Of a DNA stretch of 64,000 bases, positions 24,580 through 32,875 are shown one piece after another; position 1 is the stretch's first letter, and every line of letters starts with the position of its first letter. Origin of the DNA: an uncultured Shimia sp. (GTDB lineage Bacteria > Pseudomonadota > Alphaproteobacteria > Rhodobacterales > Rhodobacteraceae); the NCBI RefSeq assembly GCF_913054185.1, contig NZ_CAJXIV010000008.1, forward strand, positions 1 through 64,000, given 5' to 3'. The notes under the pieces were generated by a model that saw only the letters and a list, made by a program, of their open reading frames with translations, was not told the origin of the DNA and did no database searches. The translations under genes were made by a program, and so were the position numbers.

Positions 24580-25278
24580 ATGACTCCAAACATGCTTCTT
24601 GCCCAGTTTTCCACCCTCGATTTTGTCGCTGTTGTTGCCATCATCTCGGCCTGGATATTGGCCACGCATCTAATTGAAAATCCTCCGAAAAACAGACCTT
24701 CTGTGTCGCGTCTGATGGCGTTTTATCGGCAGGAATGGATGGTGCATTATGTGCACCGAGAAACGCGGGTTTTTGATGCACAGATCATGGGGAATTTGCG
24801 CCAAAGCACGGCGTTTTTTGCCTCATCCTCGATGATTGCCATTGGCGGTTTGGTGGCATTGATCGGGAATACGGACCAAATTGCCGGAGTCACCAAAGAC
24901 CTGACCCAGAATTCGGAACCAGCCTCTGTGCTGGAGCTCAAATTGGTTCTGGTGCTCTTGTTTATTGGCAACGCATTTCTGAAATTTGTGTGGTCTCACA
25001 GGCTCTTCGGCTATTGCTCGGTGCTAATGGCCGCCGTGCCCAATGACGCCACCGACCCCACCGCACTGTCACGGGCGAAGAAAGCCGGGACCATCAACAT
25101 CACCGCCTCGCGCAGCTTTAACCGGGGGATTCGGGCGATCTATTTTGGCCTGGCGGCCGCCGCCTGGATATTGGGGCCTGTGATGTTGATTCTGGGGGTT
25201 TTGGTAACCGTCATTGTCCTCGGACGGCGGGAGTTTGCCTCCCAATCACGCGCCGCTTTGCTGCAGGAACCGCGCTGA
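24580..25278 (+). CDS. DUF599 family membrane protein
   Basis: A 232-residue polytopic protein with hydrophobic segments near residues 13-29, 78-96, 117-134 and 185-215. LMAFYRQEWM, MGNLRQSTAFFASSSMIAIGG and RSFNRGIRAIYF are blocks I associate with DUF599. Its function is unknown. It is a single gene diverging from glcD. The glc operator and its own promoter share the 84-base gap. Confidence 0.78.
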   Translation: MTPNMLLAQFSTLDFVAVVAIISAWILATHLIENPPKNRPSVSRLMAFYRQEWMVHYVHRETRVFDAQIMGNLRQSTAFFASSSMIAIGGLVALIGNTDQIAGVTKDLTQNSEPASVLELKLVLVLLFIGNAFLKFVWSHRLFGYCSVLMAAVPNDATDPTALSRAKKAGTINITASRSFNRGIRAIYFGLAAAAWILGPVMLILGVLVTVIVLGRREFASQSRAALLQEPR

Positions 25279-25298
25279 ATTAACCCCCCAAAATCCAC

Positions 25299-25320
25299 GT
25301 CGGTATCGCATCAGTATCAC
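25299..25320 (-). repeat. Two tandem 11-bp repeats (inverted relative to the other arrays)
   Basis: Read on the minus strand: gtgatactgat then gcgataccgac, the same GCRATACNGAC unit as at 2787 and 51659. It lies between the convergent DUF599 and rlmH genes. Confidence 0.65.
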
Positions 25321-25329
25321 GGTTGTTTT

Positions 25330-25358
25330 GCGGAGGTGCACTTTCGCAAACCTCCCGC
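25330..25358. terminator. Hairpin between convergent DUF599 and rlmH genes
   Basis: GCGGAGGT and ACCTCCCGC pair (one bulged C) around a 12-base loop, 50 bases past the DUF599 stop and 28 bases past the rlmH stop. The T-tract is weak on both sides. Confidence 0.45.
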
Positions 25359-25386
25359 ACGTTAACTTTTAAAGATTAAGAGAAAT

Positions 25387-25863
25387 TTAGACGCGGTGGT
25401 AAGGTGCACCGGCCAAAATGCTGGCCGCGCGATAGAGTTGCTCGCTGAGCATCACCCGCGCCAGCATGTGTGGCCAAACCATTTTACCAAAACTCAGCTT
25501 GGCATCGGCCCGCGCCCGCAAGCTTGGGTCAATGCCGTCCGCCCCACCAATCACAAACGCCAGATCGCCACGCCCATCGTCGCGCCAGCCGCCCAGCATA
25601 GTGGCAAAGTCAGGACTGCTCATCAGTTTGCCACGCTCATCAAGCGCACAGATCACAGCACCTTTGGGAATGACACCATCCAGCAATCCCGCCTCAGCCG
25701 CCATGCCGCCGCCTTTGCGATCCTCAACCTCATGCACCGCAACCGGACCAAGGCCCAAGGCCCGTCCGGTGCGATCAAATCGTGTCAGGTAGTCGTCAAG
25801 AAGGTCACGTTCGGGACCAGACCGCAGCCGCCCAACGGCGCAGATGTGCACCTTGAGTGCCAT
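25387..25863 (-). CDS. rlmH: 23S rRNA pseudouridine(1915) N3-methyltransferase RlmH
   Basis: A 158-residue SPOUT methyltransferase that methylates pseudouridine 1915 in helix 69 of 23S rRNA on assembled ribosomes. FVIGGADGID (about residues 105-114) is the SAM-binding trefoil-knot motif, and the end MLSEQLYRAASILAGAPYHR is highly characteristic. The ATG at 25863 (MALKVHICAVG) has GGAGG seven bases upstream. It lies directly downstream of rsfS, a pairing conserved in many bacteria. Confidence 0.95.
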   Translation of the reverse strand: MALKVHICAVGRLRSGPERDLLDDYLTRFDRTGRALGLGPVAVHEVEDRKGGGMAAEAGLLDGVIPKGAVICALDERGKLMSSPDFATMLGGWRDDGRGDLAFVIGGADGIDPSLRARADAKLSFGKMVWPHMLARVMLSEQLYRAASILAGAPYHRV

Positions 25864-25908
25864 GTCATGCCCTCCGGACCTGCGATGCAACGCAGGTCAC
25901 CCAAATGC

Positions 25909-26310
25909 TTATGCGGCGCCGCCGGGGACCCACATTTTTTCGAGCTGGTAGAACTCGCGCACTTCCGGACGGAAGATGTGCAAGATCACGTCACCAGTGT
26001 CCACAAGAACCCAGTCGCCTGTTTCCTTGCCTTCAACTTTGGCGCCGCGCCCAAACTCAGCCTTCAGCCGTTCAATCAGCTTCTCAGCAATCGCGGTCAC
26101 CTGACGCGAGGAGCGCCCGGTGCAGATCACCATATAGTCGCCAATAGACGTTTTGCCGCGCAGATCGATCTGCACCACATCTTCGGCTTTGTCTTCATCC
26201 AGAGAGGTGAGGATACGGGCAAGCAGTGCCTCGCTTGTCGCATCTGATGAGTCCGACGTTACAATCGAACCAGTGTCAGTAGCATTGGCCACGTCGTTGT
26301 TCAGAGACAG
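25909..26310 (-). CDS. rsfS: Ribosomal silencing factor RsfS
   Basis: RsfS binds uL14 and blocks subunit joining when nutrients are scarce. The family core is clear: LDEDKAEDVVQIDLRGKTSI, GDYMVICTGRSSRQV and DTGDVILHIFRPEVREFYQLE. The start is unusual. AAGGAGG (26319-26325, minus strand) is ideally placed, eight bases before a CTG at 26310, giving 133 residues. The only in-frame GTG upstream (26334) would place this ribosome-binding site inside the coding region, and no ATG, GTG or TTG follows at proper distance. I annotate the CTG start with reserve. It is followed by rlmH. Confidence 0.9.
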   Translation of the reverse strand: MSLNNDVANATDTGSIVTSDSSDATSEALLARILTSLDEDKAEDVVQIDLRGKTSIGDYMVICTGRSSRQVTAIAEKLIERLKAEFGRGAKVEGKETGDWVLVDTGDVILHIFRPEVREFYQLEKMWVPGGAA

Positions 26311-26499
26311 AAGTCTGTCCTCCTTAAATCGCACCCGTTTGCCCCGGTGCCGAGCATAATTTTAAGATAGCACCGGTTGGCGCTTTTCTCAACGAAAGGC
26401 AAGGGGGATTCGCCGATAAAGCAATCAAACCTTGTGATTTCGCCCATTCATTCTAGTCTGCCCAAGGTTAACTCTATGCCAATTTGTTGAGGTGCTTTG

Positions 26500-26874
26500 A
26501 TGCGTTGCCTGAAAGCCGTTCCGTTTATTTTGACCCTTTCCGCGCTGCCCGCGTATGCCGACGACAGCTGTGTCGCAAAAATCTCAAGCAATCACGCCAA
26601 TTCCACCGCTCACATGGTCATTGAGCTGGATGATTTGGGAGAGTGGACCGAAAACGCCTTTCAGGTGAGCGCTATGGCTGCCGTTCGATTTATCGAAAAA
26701 ATGGGGTGCAAGAGCAGCGATCTAATAATCGCCCCCAAACGAAATGAGGGAAGCTGCGTGCATCTGGTAAAGAACACACCAGCCACCTGCCTGTTTCTGA
26801 GCAACCTGGGTGTGTTCAGTACACAGGAAACCTATGACTCTTTGATCAACGTGGTTTGGTTCAATCTGGACTAG
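26500..26874 (+). CDS. Small secreted protein of unknown function
   Basis: A 124-residue protein with a signal peptide (MRCLKAVPFILTLSALPAYAD). The mature part has four cysteines, which could form two disulfides. No family recognised. The ATG at 26500 is preferred to a TTG one codon earlier; TTGAGG lies upstream. The 3' end overlaps the convergent MscS gene by 14 bases. It is transcribed away from rsfS. Confidence 0.65.
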   Translation: MRCLKAVPFILTLSALPAYADDSCVAKISSNHANSTAHMVIELDDLGEWTENAFQVSAMAAVRFIEKMGCKSSDLIIAPKRNEGSCVHLVKNTPATCLFLSNLGVFSTQETYDSLINVVWFNLD

Positions 26875-28303
26875 GCGTCGTTGACGCTGTTGGAATAGGG
26901 TCCCCCTCTTCCAACACACGCACTTCGCGCTGCGGGAACGGCAAGGAAATGCCGTGTTCATGGAACGCATCCCACAGCGCCAGGTACACATTGCCGCGAA
27001 TGTTGGTCAGTCCGCCGGTGGGGTCCTCGATCCAGAAGCGCAGAATATAATCCACGCTGCTATCGCCAAATCCAACGATATGGCAGACAGGCGTGTTGGG
27101 ATAGTGCAGCACGCGAGTTACCGATTTTGCCGCCTCAATCGCCACCTTGCGCACCACATGCGGGTCGTCGCCGTAAGCCGTGCCAAAGAAGATATCGAGC
27201 CGCACGTAGCTGTCGGAATGCGACCAGTTCACCACCTGATTGGTGATCAGATCTTCGTTGGGGATCAGGAACTCTTTGCCGTCCCGTGTGACCACAGAGA
27301 TGTAGCGCGCGCCCAAGGAATTTATCCAGCCAAAGGTTTCCCCAAGCGAGATCACGTCACCAGGCTTGATCGACTTGTCCATCACAATGATCAGGCCGGA
27401 CACCAAATTGGACACCACTTTCTGCAGGCCAAAGCCAAGACCCACACCAATAAACCCGGTCAGGAAGGCAAGGCCCTTGAGGTCAAAGCCAATGATGCGC
27501 AGCCCAACAAAGAAGGCAGCGGTGTAAAGGAACACCTGCAGCAGCTTGCCAAACAGCACCCGCATGGAGGGTGAGATGTCTTCGCTGCGCTTGAGCCGCG
27601 CGTCCGCTTGGCGTGACAGCAAGCGGGTGATGGCAAAGGTCAAACCTAACAGCACAACCGCCTGCGCGATCATCCAGAGGGACAGGCGGGATTCGCCAAA
27701 CACCAAGGCCATGCTGTCCATCAGCTGCACCGCGTCGTCACGCAATCCGGTCAACACCAGCGTGACCCAAATCCACGCGCCGTAGCGCAAAAAAGTCCGC
27801 AGCGTTGTGTTTTGTACCACCCGCAACACCGCCACAACCACCAGCCAGGCCAAGGCGAGATTTGCCAACCCCACCAGCAGATATGACCGGCTGGGCCATG
27901 TAACCGCCTGCATCATCCAAACGGTAAACCAAATCAAAAAGTTAAACAGGAACAACGGCATGCGCCGATGCACCATCATTGCGTAGCGGTAGCGCAGCTT
28001 GGACCAGCCCTCGCGGGATTTGAGCCAGGCGTAAAACCGGGGTTTGATCAGTTTGGTCAGCGCAAGGGACACGGCAAGCAATCCCAGCGCAATCAAAACT
28101 TGGTAAAATGCCCACGGGCGCAGCAGGCTTTCACCAAACGCCACCACCTGCTCCCAAATGCCCAAAGCAATTTCTGTGGTTTCCGTGGTGGTTTCCGACT
28201 CCGGTGTCGACGTGACTTCCCGTTCGGCACCGGCGATGCGGTCCAACTCGGATTCCTGCGTATCGCCAACGCCTTGCGTCTCTGCGGTGTTCTCCTCACT
28301 CAT
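26861..28303 (-). CDS. MscS-family mechanosensitive channel (mid-size)
   Basis: A 480-residue membrane protein. An acidic N-terminus (MSEENTAETQGVGDTQESEL) precedes about five hydrophobic segments. The pore helix and beta domain typical of MscS follow: FIGVGLGFGLQKVVSNLVSG, then SIKPGDVISLGETFGWI, and FLIPNEDLITNQVVNWS. Such channels open under membrane tension to release solutes on hypo-osmotic shock. The ATG at 28303 is chosen after AAGGG. A second, larger MscS-like protein lies at 61435. Confidence 0.88.
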   Translation of the reverse strand: MSEENTAETQGVGDTQESELDRIAGAEREVTSTPESETTTETTEIALGIWEQVVAFGESLLRPWAFYQVLIALGLLAVSLALTKLIKPRFYAWLKSREGWSKLRYRYAMMVHRRMPLFLFNFLIWFTVWMMQAVTWPSRSYLLVGLANLALAWLVVVAVLRVVQNTTLRTFLRYGAWIWVTLVLTGLRDDAVQLMDSMALVFGESRLSLWMIAQAVVLLGLTFAITRLLSRQADARLKRSEDISPSMRVLFGKLLQVFLYTAAFFVGLRIIGFDLKGLAFLTGFIGVGLGFGLQKVVSNLVSGLIIVMDKSIKPGDVISLGETFGWINSLGARYISVVTRDGKEFLIPNEDLITNQVVNWSHSDSYVRLDIFFGTAYGDDPHVVRKVAIEAAKSVTRVLHYPNTPVCHIVGFGDSSVDYILRFWIEDPTGGLTNIRGNVYLALWDAFHEHGISLPFPQREVRVLEEGDPIPTASTTPSPD

Positions 28304-28404
28304 GGATGTACCCTTGCACGTCCGATCCCCCTGCGGCAACGCAGCTGTCACGGATTGTGCGCTTCTGCTTGAAGGAATCTGCGCGACCCTGTAGGGGGGG
28401 AGAC

Positions 28405-28491
28405 ATGAAACGCATCTATGACATTGCTGACCACGCCTTTTTGCCTTGGCGCTTCTTTGGTCAGAGCAAATCCGTCATCGCCGCGCTATGA
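28405..28491 (+). CDS. Possible 28-aa small protein upstream of leuC
   Basis: A 28-codon frame beginning MKRIYDIADHAFLPWRFFG just after a GGGGGGGAGAC ribosome-binding site and ending 73 bases before leuC. It is not leucine-rich (two Leu), so it does not look like a classic leu attenuator peptide. The strong ribosome-binding site and aromatic content suggest it is translated. Could be an independent small protein. Confidence 0.4.
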   Translation: MKRIYDIADHAFLPWRFFGQSKSVIAAL

Positions 28492-28564
28492 GCTTTTGGC
28501 GCAGCTGAGCTGTGCCCGTTAGTCAGCCATAACTTCAGCTATCCAAACAGAATGGAGAGGACCT

Positions 28565-29971
28565 ATGTCCCCCAAAACGCTCTATGATAAGATCTGGGAT
28601 GCCCATGTTGCGCATGAAGCCGACGATGGCACCTGCCTTTTGTATATTGACCGTCACCTTGTACACGAAGTGACCAGCCCGCAGGCTTTTGAAGGTCTGC
28701 GCATGGCGGGCCGCAAAGTGCGCGCGCCGGAGAGAACCATCGCCGTGCCGGACCACAACGTGCCCACCACCGAAGGCCGGGACGATCCGTCCCAGATGAC
28801 CGAAGAAAGCCGCATTCAGGTGGCTGCGCTGGACACCAACGCCCGCGAGTTTGGCGTGCACTACTATCCGGTGTCTGACGTGCGTCAGGGCATTGTGCAC
28901 ATTGTGGGCCCAGAGCAGGGCTGGACCCTGCCCGGCATGACCGTGGTCTGTGGTGACAGCCACACCGCCACCCACGGTGCGTTTGGCGCATTGGCGCATG
29001 GTATTGGCACCTCCGAGGTGGAGCACGTGCTTGCCACGCAGACGCTGATCCAGAAGAAGTCCAAAAACATGAAGGTGGAGATCACAGGCAAGCTTATGCC
29101 GGGTGTGACTGCCAAAGACATCACACTGGCGGTAATTGGTGAAACCGGCACCGGTGGCGGTACTGGGTATGTCATCGAATATTGCGGTGAAGCGATCCGT
29201 GATCTGTCGATGGAAGGCCGCATGACCGTGTGTAACATGGCGATCGAAGGCGGAGCCCGTGCGGGTTTGATTGCGCCGGATGAGACCACGTTTAACTACG
29301 TCAAAGGCCGCCCACATGCACCAAAGGCCGGTGCATTTGAGCAGGCACTTGAGTATTGGAAAACGCTCTTCACCGACGAAGGTGCGCATTTCGACAAAGT
29401 GGTCACGTTAAAAGGCGAAGACATTCAGCCGGTTGTGACGTGGGGCACCAGCCCTGAGGACGTGCTGCCGATCACTGGCGTTGTGCCACACCCTGAAGAC
29501 TTCCAGGGCGGCAAAGTCGACGCGGCCCGTCGCTCGATCGAATACATGGGTCTGACGCCAGGTCAGAAACTGACCGACATCGAAATCGACACCGTGTTCA
29601 TTGGCTCCTGCACCAACGGCCGGATCGAAGACTTCCGCGCCGTGGCCGAGGTGGTCAAAGGCAAGAAGATCAAAGACGGCATGCGGGCAATGATTGTACC
29701 GGGCTCCGGCCTTGTGCGCGCGCAAGCCGAAGAAGAAGGTCTGGCGGATATCTTCCGTGAGGCGGGCTTTGAATGGCGTCTGGCTGGGTGCTCGATGTGT
29801 CTGGCGATGAACCCTGATCAGTTGTCTGAAGGCGAGCGTTGCGCCGCAACGTCGAACCGCAACTTCGAAGGTCGTCAAGGCTATAAGGGCCGCACACACC
29901 TTGTGTCCCCTGCCATGGCTGCCGCAGCCGCCCTCACCGGCAAACTCACCGACATTCGGGAGATGATGTAA
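28565..29971 (+). CDS. leuC: 3-isopropylmalate dehydratase large subunit LeuC
   Basis: A 468-residue aconitase-family enzyme that isomerises 2- to 3-isopropylmalate in leucine synthesis together with LeuD. The [4Fe-4S] ligands are in FIGSCTNGR and [47 protein letters not shown] is the standard active-site region (quoted in parts: [24 protein letters not shown]). GGAGAGGACC precedes the ATG. The stop overlaps the leuD start by one base. Confidence 0.96.
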   Translation: MSPKTLYDKIWDAHVAHEADDGTCLLYIDRHLVHEVTSPQAFEGLRMAGRKVRAPERTIAVPDHNVPTTEGRDDPSQMTEESRIQVAALDTNAREFGVHYYPVSDVRQGIVHIVGPEQGWTLPGMTVVCGDSHTATHGAFGALAHGIGTSEVEHVLATQTLIQKKSKNMKVEITGKLMPGVTAKDITLAVIGETGTGGGTGYVIEYCGEAIRDLSMEGRMTVCNMAIEGGARAGLIAPDETTFNYVKGRPHAPKAGAFEQALEYWKTLFTDEGAHFDKVVTLKGEDIQPVVTWGTSPEDVLPITGVVPHPEDFQGGKVDAARRSIEYMGLTPGQKLTDIEIDTVFIGSCTNGRIEDFRAVAEVVKGKKIKDGMRAMIVPGSGLVRAQAEEEGLADIFREAGFEWRLAGCSMCLAMNPDQLSEGERCAATSNRNFEGRQGYKGRTHLVSPAMAAAAALTGKLTDIREMM

Positions 29972-30576
29972 TGGAAAAGTTTGAAAAACTGCAGGGTATC
30001 GCAGCCCCCATGCCTCTGGTGAATATCGACACCGACATGATCATCCCAAAGGTGTTCTTGAAATCCATTGCCCGCACCGGCTTTGGCGCCAACCTGTTTG
30101 ACGAGATGCGATTTAACCGTGACGGCACTGAGATCGCTGATTTTGTGCTGAACAAACCGCAGTACCGTGAGGCGCAGATCCTTGTGGCGGGTGACAACTT
30201 TGGTTGTGGCTCGTCGCGTGAGCACGCGCCTTGGGCGATTGCAGACTTTGGCATCAAATGTGTGATCTCCACATCCTTTGCTGACATCTTTTTCAACAAC
30301 TGCTTCAAAAACGGCATCCTGCCCATTGTTTTGCCGCAGGAGCAGGTCGACCTGTTGATGAAAGACGCGGAAAAAGGCGCCAACGCGCGTATGACCGTGG
30401 ATCTGGAAGCGCAGGAAATCACCTCGTCGGATGGCGATGTGGTCAAATTTGACGTCGATGCGTTCAAAAAGCACTGCCTGCTGAACGGTCTGGACGACAT
30501 TGGTCTGACCATGGAGAAAGAAGCCTCCATCGACGCCTATGAAGCCAAAGCGGGCGCGTCGCGTCCTTGGGTGTAA
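29971..30576 (+). CDS. leuD: 3-isopropylmalate dehydratase small subunit LeuD
   Basis: A 201-residue swivelling-domain subunit of isopropylmalate isomerase. [31 protein letters not shown] and [13 protein letters not shown] are family signatures. Translation is coupled to leuC through a TAATG overlap. A strong terminator follows at once, ending the leuCD unit. leuB lies about 6.4 kb downstream. Confidence 0.96.
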   Translation: MEKFEKLQGIAAPMPLVNIDTDMIIPKVFLKSIARTGFGANLFDEMRFNRDGTEIADFVLNKPQYREAQILVAGDNFGCGSSREHAPWAIADFGIKCVISTSFADIFFNNCFKNGILPIVLPQEQVDLLMKDAEKGANARMTVDLEAQEITSSDGDVVKFDVDAFKKHCLLNGLDDIGLTMEKEASIDAYEAKAGASRPWV

Positions 30577-30601
30577 GCGCACAATCGTTTGATTGACATA
30601 A

Positions 30602-30640
30602 CCCCGCACAACCGCTCAGGTTGTGTGGGGTTTTCTTTTT
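30602..30640 (+). terminator. Rho-independent terminator of leuCD
   Basis: A 12-bp stem (CCCCGCACAACC with GGTTGTGTGGGG, one G-T pair, loop GCTCA) is followed by TTTTCTTTTT. It begins 25 bases after the leuD stop. Confidence 0.93.
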
Positions 30641-30652
30641 GAGTTGATGTGC

Positions 30653-30970
30653 ATGTTTAAAGAATTGTTCAGGCGAAAAAACCGGGTTGAACGTATCCAC
30701 GGCGAATTAAAGGTGTTGATCGGGCTGTTAGAGAGTTCCGAAGGACGGGAGTTTTGGGCCAACCAGCTGCGCAGCCTGATGAAGGTCACAAACGAAACCC
30801 AGCTGTGTCATGGCATCCAGACAATGTACGGCGGCATGGGGTCATTCAATGACATTGTGTTCGACAAATTGAATGGAGATACGGGCACCGAAGAGGAGCT
30901 GAACGTTTTGAATGTACGGTTTTGTCACCACAGGAGTCGGCTATATGGCTTTACCCAGAGGCGTACATGA
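30653..30970 (+). CDS. DUF6966-like small protein
   Basis: A 105-residue protein (MFKELFRRKN start) with LLESSEGREFWANQL and the block MYGGMGSFNDIVF, which I associate with DUF6966. No activity is known to me. The gene starts only 13 bases after the T-tract of the leuCD terminator and lacks a clear ribosome-binding site, so how it is transcribed is unclear. Its 3' end overlaps the GNAT gene by four bases (ATGA-type, ATGATT with the TGA stop). Confidence 0.5.
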   Translation: MFKELFRRKNRVERIHGELKVLIGLLESSEGREFWANQLRSLMKVTNETQLCHGIQTMYGGMGSFNDIVFDKLNGDTGTEEELNVLNVRFCHHRSRLYGFTQRRT

Positions 30971-31536
30971 TTAGAGAAGGATCATGTGACCCATTCGAGC
31001 CGTTCGATAGGTTAAAAGATACCTTCGTTAAAACCGAGCGCTTGCTGGTCCGCGCCTGCAAGCTTGAAGACACCCATGCGCTCACCGCGCTGATGACTCC
31101 AACAATCAGCCAATGGGTTGCCGTTTGGCCTTCACCACTATCGGTGCAAGACGCTCAAGATATACTCCGCAACAATATCGAAGCCATGCAGCAAGGCAAA
31201 GTTTTTGCCGCCGTGGTTGTTTCAAAGGCCTCCAGTGAGATTATCGGTTGGTGCAAACTCGACATCTCTGACGACTGCGCAGAGCTGGGTTATTGGATTG
31301 GTGAGACCTCCCAGCGCAAAGGCTTTGCGATGGAGCTGTCACAAGCCGCGATTGGATTTTGTTTTGATGAGCTCGACATAACCTCTGTCAGAGCTGGTGC
31401 TCAGGTCGAAAATACGGCCTCCTTGGCCCTGCTCAAGAAACTTGGGATGTCACGAGAAAGCGTTGAGGCTGTTTGGGCCCCTGCCCGCCAGCGATTTGAA
31501 GACTGTGAGTTCTGGCGTTTGGACCGGGACAGGTAA
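30967..31536 (+). CDS. GNAT acetyltransferase (RimJ/RimL type)
   Basis: A 189-residue protein. The acetyltransferase domain starts at KTERLLVRACKLED; the acetyl-CoA-binding stretch with GYWIGETSQRKGFAMEL replaces the classical Q/RxxGxG/A loop, and VENTASLALLKKLGMSRE is the typical late helix. The RimJ/RimL group N-acetylates ribosomal proteins or small amines; the substrate here is unknown. The ATG at 30967 follows AGAGG and overlaps the preceding gene by four bases. Confidence 0.75.
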   Translation: MIREGSCDPFEPFDRLKDTFVKTERLLVRACKLEDTHALTALMTPTISQWVAVWPSPLSVQDAQDILRNNIEAMQQGKVFAAVVVSKASSEIIGWCKLDISDDCAELGYWIGETSQRKGFAMELSQAAIGFCFDELDITSVRAGAQVENTASLALLKKLGMSRESVEAVWAPARQRFEDCEFWRLDRDR

Positions 31537-31572
31537 GGCAGCGCAACACGGTCGCGCTGCCTCAGTTGACCC

Positions 31573-32787
31573 TCACTCCGCAGGCACCGCCACCTGACGA
31601 ACTGAGCCGCCCATGTGTTTGGCGTTGAGCTTCAGCACCAGCCAGATCATCGACACTTGCAAGGCAATCGCCACGGCCGAAATCGCCAGGTAGGCCAGTG
31701 AAAATTTGTCCACCAAGCCGTTGGCCACCAGCCCTTTATTGAGCCAGAAGTGCAGCATCACAGAGAGTGCAACACCGGGACAGACCAGCGCGTAAGATCC
31801 TGCGGATTTCGCAGGCCCGGTCACAAATTTGGACACATAGCCAAAGCCTCGCAGCACGGTCAGGCCAAGGGCCAGAACAGCCAACTGGATCATGAGCAGA
31901 GGCGTCAGCATCGCCAGCGCGTCACCGGCACCACCGTGCACATCAAAATGCACATGCAGCCCGTGGTTCTGGCGCATCCAGGCGATGGTGATCACAGTGA
32001 TCAGCGGCACAATGATCAAAAGCGTTGGGGCGGTTTCCTCATTGGCACCGTTTTCCATCATTGACCGCAGGCCAAGGATTACATTGGCAACCGCCAACAA
32101 GATCGCCACCACAATGAAGAAACTCGAGAGGATAAACGAAAGACCGGCAATCATGGCGGAACCACTCATCGCTGACGGGGCTGCGAGACCAACGCCCACC
32201 ATGGCAAAGGCAAACGCCGGAAGCACCTGCGCAAAGCTGTTGTTTTTGGCACAGTCAAAGCCACCCTTGGTCATCACACGACCAAAGAAATCGCGCATGA
32301 TCAACAACCCGTATCCGCCAATCAACACAAAGGCGATCATCGCAAGCGGGAAGAGGTATTCGACGACATTCCAGAGGCCCGGCACAAAAACCAAACCCAC
32401 AATGAAACCGCCATTCACCACCATCGCCAGCGCAAGCGGAATCGCCATCAATTGGGTTTCTGCGTTGGAGCTGCGCAACGCCGCATAGGCGTCAGTAGTT
32501 TTGAAGGCAGACAGGCCACGCAGGTTCCAGATCAGCGATTTGATCAGCAAAAAGGTCAGCCCGGCGATGCCACCCATGGCCGCGACAATGGAGACTTGGA
32601 GCGGCAGGTTGCCACTGGCAAAGGCGGACATGATATCTTCGAAAATTGGCACTGGGCGGCCGGGATGTGGCACCCAGAACATCAGAAACATAAAGAAGGT
32701 GACCATCAGGCCACCGGCGCCAAGCGTGGCGAGAAAGTAGAGGGGAGAGTATGGTGGGCGCATCTGCGCCGCAGAGGGGGATGACAT
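31573..32787 (-). CDS. TsoY-family multi-pass membrane protein
   Basis: A 404-residue protein with about ten to eleven hydrophobic segments. The opening YSPLYFLATLGAGGLMVTFFMFLMFWVPHPG matches (in parts YSPLYFLA, LGAGGL, WVPHPG) what I know as the TsoY (seleno)protein family, linked by name to thiosulfate and sulfur metabolism. Some relatives carry selenocysteine; here the candidate position could be the Cys of KGGFDCAKN, but that is a guess. AAGGA precedes the ATG at 32787. The promoter has an FNR box and two ATTC-N8-GAAT-like boxes, implying control by oxygen and reactive sulfur. Confidence 0.65.
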   Translation of the reverse strand: MSSPSAAQMRPPYSPLYFLATLGAGGLMVTFFMFLMFWVPHPGRPVPIFEDIMSAFASGNLPLQVSIVAAMGGIAGLTFLLIKSLIWNLRGLSAFKTTDAYAALRSSNAETQLMAIPLALAMVVNGGFIVGLVFVPGLWNVVEYLFPLAMIAFVLIGGYGLLIMRDFFGRVMTKGGFDCAKNNSFAQVLPAFAFAMVGVGLAAPSAMSGSAMIAGLSFILSSFFIVVAILLAVANVILGLRSMMENGANEETAPTLLIIVPLITVITIAWMRQNHGLHVHFDVHGGAGDALAMLTPLLMIQLAVLALGLTVLRGFGYVSKFVTGPAKSAGSYALVCPGVALSVMLHFWLNKGLVANGLVDKFSLAYLAISAVAIALQVSMIWLVLKLNAKHMGGSVRQVAVPAE

Positions 32788-32802
32788 GGCATTTCCTTTC
32801 AT

Positions 32803-32818
32803 ATTCGAATTTCAGCAT
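32803..32818 (-). promoter_or_regulatory. Degenerate ATTC-N8-GAAT box over the likely -10/+1 of the TsoY gene
   Basis: ATTC-N8-GCAT, one mismatch from ATTC-N8-GAAT. It overlaps a possible -10 box, TATGCT on the minus strand (32814-32819), so a bound repressor would block initiation. Confidence 0.35.
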
Positions 32819-32840
32819 ATGTAGGAAATTGGAGAGTACA

Positions 32841-32854
32841 TTGACATAAATCAA
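32841..32854 (-). promoter_or_regulatory. FNR/FnrL-type binding site
   Basis: TTGACATAAATCAA fits the consensus TTGAT-N4-ATCAA with one mismatch. Its centre lies about 41 bases upstream of the start site predicted from the TATGCT -10 box, the class II activator position. Confidence 0.65.
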
Positions 32855-32859
32855 TACGC

Positions 32860-32875
32860 ATTCAATTTTCGGAAT
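32860..32875 (-). promoter_or_regulatory. ATTC-N8-GAAT inverted repeat, candidate sulfide-sensor (SqrR/BigR-type) box
   Basis: A perfect ATTC-N8-GAAT lies six bases beyond the FNR box. As I recall, this is the operator pattern of persulfide-sensing ArsR-family repressors. No such regulator gene is in the window. Confidence 0.45.

Noticed and set aside
30922-30966. Longer start for the GNAT acetyltransferase
   Set aside because: The extra residues overlap the DUF6966-like gene and lie outside the acetyltransferase domain.
30653-30970. Frameshift between the DUF6966-like and GNAT genes
   Set aside because: The C-terminal residues RSRLYGFTQ look like a natural family end, and the two genes overlap in an ordinary ATGA-like way.
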